DNA of 64,000 nt, taken from NCBI RefSeq assembly GCF_004124235.1, contig NZ_CP032487.1:3844001-3908000 (forward strand). The letters are read 5' to 3'. The stretch is from Yersinia hibernica (GTDB lineage: Bacteria; Pseudomonadota; Gammaproteobacteria; Enterobacterales; Enterobacteriaceae). Position numbers and translations under genes: made by a program. The notes beneath the pieces are model-generated. The model saw only the letters and a program-made list of their open reading frames with translations. It was not told the DNA's origin and did not search any database. This document shows positions 19,186-27,149 of the stretch, one piece after another. Position 1 is the stretch's first letter, and every line of letters begins with the position of its first letter.

Positions 19186-19265
19186 TGACCTGCCCCCCCG
19201 AAAGTTCGGCGCAGTAACTCAGCTTCAGGAAATCCGACATCAATACACGTAAGAAAATCACTCAT
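19182..19265 (-). CDS. 27-residue mini-ORF coupled to traD
   Basis: A 28-codon reading frame begins with ATG inside the last codons of the upstream membrane-protein gene (ATGA overlap) and ends with a TGA overlapping the traD start (ATGA). The peptide starts MSDFLTCIDVGFPEAELL. The exact fit between two overlapping junctions argues that it is translated, if only to pass ribosomes on to traD. I do not recognise the peptide, and chance cannot be excluded for such a short frame. Confidence 0.4.
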   Translation of the reverse strand: MSDFLTCIDVGFPEAELLRRTFGGAGQ

Positions 19266-19654
19266 CGTTGCTTATCCTTCAGGCCAACCTTGTCGTACCC
19301 TTCCCCCTTCGACAACTGACTGAGCAATGAGTCATTCATCCGCCAGACGTACCGCCCCCCCTCCAGCACCGCGCTGGCAAGAAGCAGGATGCACCCGAGC
19401 TGGGTCCTCAAGCCGGCATCTCCAATACAGACGCTGATTACCTCACCCACCCGCGCAGCGGGAAGAAAAAGCCACAGACCTACAGTTAACGCCCCGACCA
19501 TAAAAAGGGGCGTCACGATACAAACATGCCACAACACGCGCAGGCTAGCGCCGGCAGGGTCGACCAAAACCAGTCCTGTCGCCTCCAGACGGCTAAAACC
19601 CAGCATGCGCAAACGGCGGTATTCAACTAGAAATGATCTAATAATTATCACCAT
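19262..19654 (-). CDS. ICE hypothetical membrane protein, 130 aa
   Basis: The 130-residue protein has two or three hydrophobic segments (VLWHVCIVTPLFMVGALTVG then LWLFLPAA, and LGCILLLASAVLE) and a charged C-terminal tail (KGEGYDKVGLKDKQR). I do not recognise a named family. It lies between the Mrr-like protein and TraD, where related ICEs also carry a small membrane protein, so it is probably an accessory of the coupling complex. Confidence 0.6.
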   Translation of the reverse strand: MVIIIRSFLVEYRRLRMLGFSRLEATGLVLVDPAGASLRVLWHVCIVTPLFMVGALTVGLWLFLPAARVGEVISVCIGDAGLRTQLGCILLLASAVLEGGRYVWRMNDSLLSQLSKGEGYDKVGLKDKQR

Positions 19655-19663
19655 ACCCTCTCG

Positions 19664-20248
19664 TTAATTTCCAGATTGCCAGCCGGGATTTCCCGCCAGC
19701 AGTTTTAATAAACGACCACCGCTTAACAGCGTGATGTCGGCAGAGGCAAACAAGGCGTCGCGGCAGCTCTCTCCGGTTCGTCCCGTATGAACAAAGAAGC
19801 CACGACACTGCTCCCGACGGACTAATGCACCAAAATCCCGAACATGGCTGGACTGAATGCAGGATGAAAATCGTTTAGCCTGGATCAACCATCGGCAGCC
19901 GTTTATCCATACCTGCCCGTCCGTCCCACCGTCACCGCTGTAGCGGGCATTGCGTTTGATCCGATAACCCTGACGGGAAAATGCCGTCAGGAGCATTTCC
20001 TCAAACACATAGGGATTGATTTTTCGCAGGTAAACGAGCCGGGCAGCGTCATCACGCAGTTGTGCAAGGCGGGAAAGAACACGGCACGCCTGCCGTTGGT
20101 AGCGGGCGTGCCGTCGCTGGCTTGCAGGGCGGCAGAGTAAAGACAGTCCCAGCAATACCGACGGCAGGAGCAACAGACTCAGCCACAGCGCAGGCCAACC
20201 TTGCCAGAGAGTCTGAATTAAGGCGGCTACGTAAAAACCGGGGCTCAT
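19664..20248 (-). CDS. Membrane-anchored restriction-endonuclease-like protein (Mrr_cat fold)
   Basis: The 194-residue protein has an N-terminal transmembrane helix (WLSLLLLPSVLLGLSLL), then a domain with the restriction-endonuclease core: PYVFEEMLLTAF helix, GDGGTDGQV containing the catalytic Asp, and LIQAKRF containing the Gln-x-Lys pair. This Mrr_cat-type domain is often found in this slot of genomic-island ICEs, next to TIGR03765 and TraD. Its job is not established; it could process or guard transferring DNA at the membrane. The start overlaps the TIGR03765 stop by 4 bases. Confidence 0.75.
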   Translation of the reverse strand: MSPGFYVAALIQTLWQGWPALWLSLLLLPSVLLGLSLLCRPASQRRHARYQRQACRVLSRLAQLRDDAARLVYLRKINPYVFEEMLLTAFSRQGYRIKRNARYSGDGGTDGQVWINGCRWLIQAKRFSSCIQSSHVRDFGALVRREQCRGFFVHTGRTGESCRDALFASADITLLSGGRLLKLLAGNPGWQSGN

Positions 20249-20763
20249 TGTGCAAGCCCCTTTTCCGTAATGATCAGGGGGTAATGGGTCAGTTGCAGCC
20301 GCCGGGCCAGGTCACTGCCGGAAACGGGCACCATTTCGTTGTCCGGCGACCGCGACTGCAAGTCTTTCAGACGGGCAAGACTGGTCACATTCACCACAAA
20401 CCCGGTCGCATTAAGCCGCTTCAAATCTCCCCCACGCTGCGTGAGCCACTGCCGAGACAAATCGTCATCGCCAATAATAAAGACAGCGGGCATACCGGGA
20501 AGATTAAGCGACCTTGACGTCACCGTACCCGGCGTAAGCTCTGGCGTATTGACCGGTAATGCCAAAGCCACGGATACCCGTGCGGGTATCGATGGCGAGT
20601 CCAGCGATTCGGGCGGAGTGAATTCCCCCGACTGGGCATTCACGGCGTCAAAATAAGCGTCCGTCGGCTCTCCGCCCAGAGAGCCCACCACAGTCAATGC
20701 CGTATAGCCCACAGTCGACACGCCAACAGCACACATCAGTACCATTACTTTCAGGATTTTCAT
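20245..20763 (-). CDS. ICE conjugation protein, TIGR03765 (PFL_4695) family
   Basis: The 172-residue exported protein (signal near residues 1-22, MKILKVMVLMCAVGVSTVGY) belongs to the TIGR03765 family by length, by the conserved middle segment AVFIIGDDDLSRQWL and by position. Homologues are periplasmic and are grouped with the lytic transglycosylase and TIGR03759 genes upstream. Overlaps with both neighbours by 4 bases show coupled translation. Confidence 0.85.
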   Translation of the reverse strand: MKILKVMVLMCAVGVSTVGYTALTVVGSLGGEPTDAYFDAVNAQSGEFTPPESLDSPSIPARVSVALALPVNTPELTPGTVTSRSLNLPGMPAVFIIGDDDLSRQWLTQRGGDLKRLNATGFVVNVTSLARLKDLQSRSPDNEMVPVSGSDLARRLQLTHYPLIITEKGLAQ

Positions 20764-21392
20764 TTTGGCTCTATCCAGGTGAATTGATTACTGACCCGTG
20801 CGACACCGCCCTGGGGTGATGACGCCAGAAGCCCTTGCCCCGCCGCCTGTACCGGTGCGAGCGTATCGAGCTTGCGACGGACAATGGCGATATACGTGGC
20901 CGCCGCTTTGCCGCCAGCGGGATGGTGATAACAGCCTGCCGCTTTTATCCAGCTTCCCGGACTGGCGTCATAGCAGGTGCGCAGAATATTCGCCGCGACA
21001 CGCAGGTTGGTGTAAGGCTCAAAGGCATCATAAAACGAGGTAAACAGATGACCGTTCCAGCCCAGATTGACCTGGGCAATCCCCACATCAATACGTTTGA
21101 GCGGATATCGACGGATAAACTGCAGTAAAGCCTGCCAGGCGGCATCACGGGTCTCGAAACGATAACCTTTACCCGCCACGTTGATAGTCCAGGGCCATGG
21201 CCGTTCACCGTAAGGCAGACGCCGTGACGTTTCCGTCAAAGCCAGGGAATACAGCGATTCTGCCGGCACCCGGGCTGCGGCGGCAATCTCATGGTACGCA
21301 GGCGGGATTTGTTGCAGCGACTGACCACGCTGTGCAAAAACGCAAAACGGTAACAGCAACAGCGTGGTCATCAGAATGCGGCGAGTTGCCAT
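20760..21392 (-). CDS. ICE lytic transglycosylase, SLT-type
   Basis: The 210-residue exported protein (signal ending FCVFA) has features of lytic transglycosylases: the catalytic-Glu region (SLALTETS) near residue 47, the DVGIAQVNLGWNG motif near 100, and the tyrosine-rich AAGCYHHPAGG segment. It would open the peptidoglycan for the mating channel. ATG at 21392 was chosen because AAGGGG precedes it and a signal peptide follows; a longer ORF from 21524 runs inside the TIGR03759 gene. A second transglycosylase, PilT, serves the pilus. Confidence 0.87.
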   Translation of the reverse strand: MATRRILMTTLLLLPFCVFAQRGQSLQQIPPAYHEIAAAARVPAESLYSLALTETSRRLPYGERPWPWTINVAGKGYRFETRDAAWQALLQFIRRYPLKRIDVGIAQVNLGWNGHLFTSFYDAFEPYTNLRVAANILRTCYDASPGSWIKAAGCYHHPAGGKAAATYIAIVRRKLDTLAPVQAAGQGLLASSPQGGVARVSNQFTWIEPK

Positions 21393-22105
21393 CCGTTTTC
21401 CCCTTGCTGCAGGATCACCGGCATTTGCCCCTGGCCGTAGGTCAGCCACAAGCCTTTGTCGTGATTTAAGGTAACCTGGCGGCTTCTGACCCGGTCGACA
21501 GGAATGTGATGACTGACAGCCCATTGGCGTACCGTGTCGTCTTTGCCGTCACTGCCCACCAGGTAGATATCGACAGGGCGATTGTCGGCCAGCACGGCCG
21601 CCAGACGGACATCACAGCGCTCACAGTTGTCTCGCACAAATAATGCCAGGCGCCCGTTAGTGTCATGAGCCAGTCCGGAGGCATTGCCCATATTGACCGA
21701 CAGCGCATTCGGATAGAGCCGGTTCCAGGCGACGTTCACTTCCCGCTGAAATGCCAGCTCCTTCTGCGTACGCTGATACTCCTCTTTCACCCACCGTTCC
21801 GCCAGACGACGACGCTCAGCACTGTTGTCACTTTCCACACCGAGTGTCGTCAGCGGATCAAGCCCCGGAGACTGAATACCCCGTTTACCCTGTTTCAGTT
21901 GCTGGTATTTCTGCCACTCGGTCTCACTGAGGCCCCATTGTTGGGCCGATTGCTGCGACTGAAGCTGTGCAGATTTATCGCGCAAGGTCTCCAGCACAGA
22001 GCTGCTGTCGGCAGCGATATTCACCGTATTTTTAGCGTTGTCTGCAACGGCGATGCGGGCAAAGAGCATCAGGCTGCAGATTGAAAAGAGAAGGCTTTTT
22101 TTCAT
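21371..22105 (-). CDS. ICE conjugation protein, TIGR03759 (PFL_4693) family
   Basis: The 244-residue exported protein has a signal peptide (FSICSLMLFARIAVA), a helical N-terminal half (LSETEWQKYQQLKQGKRGI) and a C-terminal thioredoxin-like half with a CERC pair (NCERCDVRLAAVL). This is the usual composition of TIGR03759. It probably works in the periplasm with TIGR03765. The gene overlaps the downstream transglycosylase start by 22 bases. Confidence 0.87.
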   Translation of the reverse strand: MKKSLLFSICSLMLFARIAVADNAKNTVNIAADSSSVLETLRDKSAQLQSQQSAQQWGLSETEWQKYQQLKQGKRGIQSPGLDPLTTLGVESDNSAERRRLAERWVKEEYQRTQKELAFQREVNVAWNRLYPNALSVNMGNASGLAHDTNGRLALFVRDNCERCDVRLAAVLADNRPVDIYLVGSDGKDDTVRQWAVSHHIPVDRVRSRQVTLNHDKGLWLTYGQGQMPVILQQGENGWQLAAF

Positions 22106-22114
22106 TTGGGACCT

Positions 22115-22960
22115 CTACTGAGCGGTTAACCGCTGGGGTATACCGTTAACGGAGAACAACGCCTCATTGCCCTGGATGCTGCGAAGCTGCCATCCCCAGG
22201 CGTAGTCACCCGGTGACAGCAACAGCATTTCAGACAACGTGGTGGCGCCCTGGGGTGCCACCACGGCAAACGTCTGACCGCCACGTTGTTCAATGCCGGT
22301 CAGGATAAACGGCGCAGCCAGTGGCACAGTCCTGGCTGACCGATGAGGCTTTTTTGAAAAAGGGGTTTTCGGATTTTTCTCTGAGGACACCGTATTGCCC
22401 GCAGAAGTGCCGACGGCCTTTTCCACCCGGCTGGTTTTAATCGCCTCCAGGCTGGATTTTAAAGATGCAAACTCCAGAGCACGGGCTTGACTATCATCAA
22501 GCTCGTATTGCAGCGTTTTTTTCTGTTCATTGATTTGACTTTCCAACTGCCCGATTTTTTGGTTCTGGTCAGCGATTTTCCCGTCCAGAGTTTGACCCAG
22601 CGTACTCATGCCTTTCACCACACCGTCTTTCAACGCGAAGCGCTCATCTTGTTCAGTAATGTGTTTTTCCAGAATCGCCACAGACGTTGAAAGCTGACTG
22701 AGCTGACCGCTGCGAAACGCGGCTTCGAGAGAATTAAGCCGGATGTCCATCAAACTCAGTTGCTGAAACAACACCAGACTCAGCACGCCAGGCGCAATAA
22801 TGACGATTGCCGCCACGCCGATGGCCACGCGTTTTAGCCATTTAGGCTTACGCATGGAAAACACTGGACGCCGAACGGGTGTGGAATGTGGGTCACCGGC
22901 GCTGTCGGTGGCCCCGGGCGCCAATGCCGGTTCTTGCTCAGGCAATGTTTCGGGGATCAT
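22115..22960 (-). CDS. Membrane-anchored coiled-coil ICE protein, unassigned
   Basis: The 281-residue protein has a Pro-rich N-terminus, one transmembrane helix (IGVAAIVIIAPGVLSLVLF, about residues 47-65), a long coiled coil of roughly 110 residues and a C-terminal beta-rich domain ending GIPQRLTAQ. It lies between rci and TIGR03759, 9 bases before the latter. A bitopic protein with a periplasmic coiled coil fits an envelope-assembly role, but I do not recognise the family. Part of its 5' end is duplicated as a relic inside the shufflon. Confidence 0.65.
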   Translation of the reverse strand: MIPETLPEQEPALAPGATDSAGDPHSTPVRRPVFSMRKPKWLKRVAIGVAAIVIIAPGVLSLVLFQQLSLMDIRLNSLEAAFRSGQLSQLSTSVAILEKHITEQDERFALKDGVVKGMSTLGQTLDGKIADQNQKIGQLESQINEQKKTLQYELDDSQARALEFASLKSSLEAIKTSRVEKAVGTSAGNTVSSEKNPKTPFSKKPHRSARTVPLAAPFILTGIEQRGGQTFAVVAPQGATTLSEMLLLSPGDYAWGWQLRSIQGNEALFSVNGIPQRLTAQ

Positions 22961-23058
22961 TGCACATCATCCTTTCAGGTATTCAGAAAGGTGTAAGGTG
23001 CAAAAACAGCAGGGATAAGGCGATGCTTAACTCAACATCGCCATTTGATAATTAACGA

Positions 23059-24207
23059 TTAAAGGGGGCTGACCAGCAGGCGGTCTTTGGCATTGACGCT
23101 GATATTACCCGGGGGTGGCAACCGTTCTCCCCGGCTGGCCGCCATGGCCTGAATACGTAAAAGTGCCACTGAGGCCGCATTGATAGCGTCCTCTTTCGTG
23201 GCACCTGAGATACACACATCTTCCAGGTCACGAAACCACAGAGTCACCCCGTCAGGAACATGGACCACATCAACGGGGTATGGCACAAACAACGCCGCAA
23301 ATTTTTGCGCCTGACGCTTTCGGGTATCCAGTTTACTGACCAAATGTGTCGCCCGAAGGTGCGTATAGCGCTTAAGCATATTCATGGATTTATGACCGGA
23401 AATTGCCGCCACCTCCATGACATTCAGCGTACCGAGTTCAAACAACCGGCTGACGGCTTCATGGCGTAAATCGTGAAAGTGGAGGTCGTCAATGCCCAAT
23501 TCATCCAGGGTGACACGCCAGGCACTTTTAAAACCATTGGAGGTGTAGCTAAATACCGGGCCCTGTGGTGGGCCCGCAAATTCACGTAAAACCTGTCGCG
23601 CCTTTGAAGACAACGGGACGTCCCGAGACGAACCGTTTTTGGTCATCGGCAGGTGAGCAACCCCCAGATGCAGATCGACATATTCCCAGGCGAGCGAGAG
23701 AATTTCTCCCTGGCGCATGGACGTTTCCAATGCCAGATAAAAAATGGCCAGCAGTTGAGGGTTTTTAGCCTTCAGGGCCCGAACTATCCTGTATTCTTCC
23801 GATGAGACCAATCGGCGCGTTCTCCCTCCGGAAATTGGGGGTTTACGCACATGCTCAATCGGATTTGACACACAGGTCCCCCATTCAATGCGAGCAATGT
23901 TATACATTGCCGAGAGGAGTGCCATTTCAAGACGAACGGTATTCGCACTGACGGTCCGCCCGGTGCGGGAACTGACGCTAGCAAGCCTGGCATCACGGTA
24001 TTCTGCAATATCGACAGAAGTAATTTCATCCATAAACTTTGCAGCCAGCGGCATTCTGCGGATCACATTGACCCGGTAAAACTCCTGGAGTTGTCCGCGC
24101 TTATGAATAGAAACCGTCGCATAATATTTTTCCAGCGCCTTGCCTAACAGCATCTTTTTAAGTCGTTTTTTAACCACAGTGATGATCCTCAGCAAAAGAG
24201 AAAACAT
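23059..24207 (-). CDS. rci: Shufflon-specific DNA recombinase Rci
   Basis: The 382-residue tyrosine recombinase inverts DNA between short repeats in the end of pilV. The core residues are visible: R in TSMRQGE near residue 162, H-D-L-R-H near 246, H in ISGHKS near 270 and the nucleophile Tyr in LKRYTHL near 279. Long stretches (FYRVNVI, NTVRLEMALLS, LHFHDLRHEA, LNVMEVAAISGH) closely resemble Rci of plasmid R64, which is 384 residues long. It is adjacent to its substrate. It should not be confused with the ICE integrase, which is outside the window. Confidence 0.93.
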   Translation of the reverse strand: MFSLLLRIITVVKKRLKKMLLGKALEKYYATVSIHKRGQLQEFYRVNVIRRMPLAAKFMDEITSVDIAEYRDARLASVSSRTGRTVSANTVRLEMALLSAMYNIARIEWGTCVSNPIEHVRKPPISGGRTRRLVSSEEYRIVRALKAKNPQLLAIFYLALETSMRQGEILSLAWEYVDLHLGVAHLPMTKNGSSRDVPLSSKARQVLREFAGPPQGPVFSYTSNGFKSAWRVTLDELGIDDLHFHDLRHEAVSRLFELGTLNVMEVAAISGHKSMNMLKRYTHLRATHLVSKLDTRKRQAQKFAALFVPYPVDVVHVPDGVTLWFRDLEDVCISGATKEDAINAASVALLRIQAMAASRGERLPPPGNISVNAKDRLLVSPL

Positions 24208-24230
24208 ACCATCATCATGGTATTACGATA

Positions 24231-24249
24231 CTGCCAATCCGGTGTGTGG
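24231..24249 (+). repeat. Shufflon sfx recombination repeat, left copy
   Basis: A 19-bp site, CTGCCAATCCGGTGTGTGG, identical in inverted orientation to the site at 24895-24913. It resembles the R64 sfx core (GTGCCAATCCGGT...TGG). In coding sense it specifies CQSGVW, the join between the constant part of PilV and its exchangeable tails. Confidence 0.92.
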
Positions 24250-24474
24250 AAAACGGCCAGTTACACTCCTCATGTCACGTTTTTTAGTGGTAACTGGCCT
24301 TATGAAACCAACATGGGTGCTCAAGCATTTTGCTCAATTAGTCAGCTATATAAAGGGGACGGTAGCTATGACCTCCCTGCCTGCACCTTGCGAAAGGACG
24401 CCTCTGGAAATTGGATTTTGTCTCAAAAAAGTGGCTCATCAAGGGTCTATTGCGATGCAGTTTGTTTCAAGTAA
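24231..24474 (+). other. Silent alternative PilV C-terminal cassette
   Basis: An open frame on the plus strand begins at the sfx site with CQSGVW and continues KTASYTPHVTFFSGNWPYE and on to a C-terminus ending CDAVCFK before a stop at 24474. It lacks its own constant region and promoter. Inversion of the 24231-24913 segment by Rci would join it in frame to pilV in place of the current tail (RSGGMNINFNAAYSVYVG). The two tails share no obvious similarity past the join, so the switch should change the pilus tip adhesin and hence recipient-cell choice in mating. Confidence 0.88.
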
Positions 24475-24515
24475 TCAATGCATTAACCGTTTAGCAATCA
24501 TGTGACATATCAAAT

Positions 24516-24651
24516 CAAAGAACGTCGAACAGGTGTGGAATGTAGATCACTTGCGCTGTCAGTTACCCCGCAAGGGCGCAACTGTCCCACCGACTGGCTG
24601 GCATGGCCTGAATACGTAAAAGCGCTACTGAGCGCCGCATGGATAGTAGAA
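24516..24651 (+). repeat. Relic copy of the rci 3' end fused to the 5' end of the neighbouring gene
   Basis: Bases about 24523-24582 resemble 22871-22930 (start of the 281-residue gene), and 24582-24646 resemble 23120-23186 (last codons of rci), both in the same orientation. Some 190 bases that separate these blocks at the original place are missing in the copy. It has no intact frame. The copy lies inside the invertible segment, evidence of past duplication and deletion at this shufflon. Confidence 0.7.
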
Positions 24652-24690
24652 CTACCACCAAAAGCCCCGATGTATGTACTCAGTGACAGA

Positions 24691-24725
24691 AATATGTGCC
24701 GACACGGATTGTGTCGGCACATATT
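24691..24725. terminator. Strong hairpin behind the active pilV tail
   Basis: A perfect 15-bp inverted repeat, AATATGTGCCGACAC at 24691-24705 and its complement at 24711-24725 with a 5-base loop, lies 17 bases past the pilV stop. It has no clear T-run on the minus side, so it may act as an attenuator or mRNA-stabilising stem as well as a terminator. It moves with the segment on inversion. Confidence 0.6.
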
Positions 24726-24741
24726 CTTATCACTCACGACC

Positions 24742-25995
24742 TTAGTTAACTGGCGCACAGTAAAGATAACCCGCTGTGTACGTTGCGTAAAAACCACCAA
24801 CGCCAACAACAACATGGTTAGCTGGACAGCGGCCACCATCCCCCACATAGACGGAGTATGCCGCGTTAAAGTTGATGTTCATTCCTCCAGAACGCCACAC
24901 ACCGGATTGGCAGGAAAGTATGGCCCCAGTCGCATCGCGGCTTACCAGCCCATTTGGGCTACAACCGTTGCCTGCGGTGTTGACTTGATCAAGCTGCAAT
25001 ACCTCCCCCGTAGACAAGCGACCATCAGCCCGGACGCTCCCCCCTCTGACCTGCCCCCCAGTGTAAATATTTTTATTATTGATGGCTCTGACCCAGTCGC
25101 TGTCCGTCATGGTAAAACCGCCGCCGTAAGTCTCATTAATCCAGCCTTTAGCCCCCCGGGTAATCAGCCAACCGTTATTACTGCGAATATCACTGCCAGC
25201 AGTAATACCGTTACCGGCCGTGACAGATGACGTCGCATTCACATTCCCCCCCTGGATCGTCCCCGCAGCGGTCACATTGCCACTGAAGTTTCCCGTCTGA
25301 GCATTTACCGTATTGGTATTATTGAGGTTGTTACTCCCCATATCGATATCCGTGTGCATGCGATTTAAGTCCGGTTTGCCCGTCACCGAGAATCGGTAGA
25401 GACGGTCACTTTCTTCCCGAGCAACGCCGAGTTCGTCGGACGGGATAAGCGCCCCCACATGACCGCTGGTTGTGCTCACACCAAAAGTGGCCAGGGACAC
25501 ACTCCAGCTCTCCATCGCACCGGTCACGTTGGCGCTTTTCCAGACATAGCCGCCCATGCCGTCAATATCAACGGAAATGTTTCTCAATGCAGTATAGGGC
25601 AACGTCGCCCCGCCCTGGGTTATCACCAGCGCCTGCAACTGGTCAGTATTGATAGCATTACGCGTGACCGCCGCACTGATTTGCTGACCGTCTGCCGTGG
25701 TATTGCTAAACCCCGCCTCCAACAACCCCGTATTTTTAAGCATGGTCGGGGTGACCATCACCGGTGCAGTCGTACCTGCTGCGGCCAGCAACGTATCATA
25801 GTAACGACCCACATACGTTTTCACCGATGCCCGGAACCGGGATAACTGCGCAGCCGTCACCTGCCATCCACGCTGCTGGATGTAGTCGTTGTAATAGCCC
25901 ATTGACCATACTGCGACGACCAGAAGAATTAACAATCCGATACCGGTGCTCATCACCGCCCAGCCACGGTCGGCTGACCTACATTTCATCGACAT
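24742..25995 (-). CDS. pilV: Thin-pilus tip adhesin PilV (shufflon protein)
   Basis: The 417-residue minor pilin has an N-terminal hydrophobic prepilin-like helix (TGIGLLILLVVAVWSMGYY). A long Asn/Gly/Thr-rich repetitive body (NNLNNTNTVNAQTGNFSGNV onward) follows, up to the constant/variable junction at CQSGVW, then a 44-residue tail ending CAPVN. R64 PilV decides which recipient lipopolysaccharide is bound in liquid mating. The current tail can be swapped with the cassette at 24231-24474. Follows pilU by 3 bases. Confidence 0.93.
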   Translation of the reverse strand: MSMKCRSADRGWAVMSTGIGLLILLVVAVWSMGYYNDYIQQRGWQVTAAQLSRFRASVKTYVGRYYDTLLAAAGTTAPVMVTPTMLKNTGLLEAGFSNTTADGQQISAAVTRNAINTDQLQALVITQGGATLPYTALRNISVDIDGMGGYVWKSANVTGAMESWSVSLATFGVSTTSGHVGALIPSDELGVAREESDRLYRFSVTGKPDLNRMHTDIDMGSNNLNNTNTVNAQTGNFSGNVTAAGTIQGGNVNATSSVTAGNGITAGSDIRSNNGWLITRGAKGWINETYGGGFTMTDSDWVRAINNKNIYTGGQVRGGSVRADGRLSTGEVLQLDQVNTAGNGCSPNGLVSRDATGAILSCQSGVWRSGGMNINFNAAYSVYVGDGGRCPANHVVVGVGGFYATYTAGYLYCAPVN

Positions 25996-25998
25996 ACA

Positions 25999-26670
25999 TC
26001 ACCACATCAGTAAAGGATCAGAGACATTAAGTGCCATGGTCAGCAGCGCGCTGTAGCCCAGCCACGGCCCCATCGGACCGCCCTCGTGCGAGCCGGCATA
26101 CCAAAGAGTAAAACCGACCAGGCCCCCCATAAGAGAGAGCAGCGAGACGGGCGAGCCAAACCACGCACCTAACCCGGCAGCCAGCCAGACATCGCCCAGC
26201 CCAAGGACTTCACGCTGAGCGAAATGCTCCCCAAGCTTGCGGACCAGCAAGCCGAAACTGAGCAGGGAAAGTGACGCTATAGCGTGAGAGAGCAGATCAT
26301 GATAACCGGCGGCAACGCATAGACCGGCGAGCAGGAAGGGCCAGGTAAACTCCCGCGGTAACCACCCGGTCAGCGCGTCGATAAGGCTCATCCGGAAGAC
26401 AAACAGCACAAATAATCCCGCTGTCATCAGCGTATACGGCCTGCTAAGCGACGACAGCATCAGCATCACGCTAAGGGCAGCAGCATGCAGCCAGATATGC
26501 CGTTTGACGGCCGTTACCTCTGGGGCCGGTGAAGCAGGATGCCCATAGTCAGCCATCACCCTGGCCACCTGCACACTATCCCGCCGAAAAATAAGCAACG
26601 CCAGGCAGAACAGTGGCAACAGCAGTGGCCACGGACCCAGGAGTGTCAGTACGCATACCGGTTCGCTCAA
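25999..26670 (-). CDS. pilU: Prepilin peptidase PilU (A24 family)
   Basis: The 223-residue polytopic membrane protease matches the type IV prepilin peptidase family: a membrane-edge Asp in SLIDALTGWLPREF and the GLGDVWLAAGLGAW motif carrying the second catalytic Asp (GxGD). It would cleave the leader of PilS at Gly-Trp and possibly that of PilV. The N-terminal zinc-finger/methylase domain of longer PilD proteins is absent, as in R64 PilU. Overlaps pilT by 4 bases. Confidence 0.9.
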   Translation of the reverse strand: MSEPVCVLTLLGPWPLLLPLFCLALLIFRRDSVQVARVMADYGHPASPAPEVTAVKRHIWLHAAALSVMLMLSSLSRPYTLMTAGLFVLFVFRMSLIDALTGWLPREFTWPFLLAGLCVAAGYHDLLSHAIASLSLLSFGLLVRKLGEHFAQREVLGLGDVWLAAGLGAWFGSPVSLLSLMGGLVGFTLWYAGSHEGGPMGPWLGYSALLTMALNVSDPLLMW

Positions 26671-27143
26671 AGCGCTATCCCCCTTTCCTGTTTTAGGAGC
26701 CGCTTATAGATGGCATAAATCCGGTTGGCGTAAGATTCCCGTGTTTCATGGCGGTCCTGACGAAAACCGGCGTTGTAGGAGCCCAGGCAATTCCAACTGA
26801 TCCCACATACCTGAAAATGCGACGCCAAAATCCGGGTGCCGATTTGCACATTCAGGCAAGGGCGCGTCAGCAACTCATTTTTACCCGCAATAACACCGTC
26901 GCGAACAAGTTCAGGAGTATGCGTGGAATTCACCTGCATCAGCCCGTAATCCCGGCTAATTTCACGCTTGGTTTTCTTATCACGATTGATGTTAATGGCG
27001 GCTGGATTGAGGCGACTTTCACCAATAGTGATGGCTTTTATCAGCAGCGGATCGACATGGTATTTCGCGCCGGCCGCATCAAAACAAAATGCGGCCGTCG
27101 GCTGGCACACGACCAAAAGCCAAAAACACAGAGCGCGTGCCAT
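26667..27143 (-). CDS. pilT: Thin-pilus lytic transglycosylase PilT
   Basis: The 158-residue exported protein (signal ending AAFCF) has the SLT-fold motifs: AITIGESRLNPAAIN with the catalytic Glu, DYGLMQVNS, and GSYNAG. R64 PilT is the muramidase-like component of the thin pilus and not the retraction ATPase of the same name in type IVa systems. It would clear the cell wall for the pilus. Starts 6 bases after pilS. Confidence 0.9.
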   Translation of the reverse strand: MARALCFWLLVVCQPTAAFCFDAAGAKYHVDPLLIKAITIGESRLNPAAININRDKKTKREISRDYGLMQVNSTHTPELVRDGVIAGKNELLTRPCLNVQIGTRILASHFQVCGISWNCLGSYNAGFRQDRHETRESYANRIYAIYKRLLKQERGIAL

Positions 27144-27149
27144 GCAGGA

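Noticed and set aside
23059-24207. The ICE integrase
   Set aside because: It is far from the attachment site, sits beside the shufflon and resembles R64 Rci throughout.
24502-25230. A 242-residue plus-strand ORF
   Set aside because: It is a shadow across the relic and the antisense of pilV, with no ribosome site or known domain.
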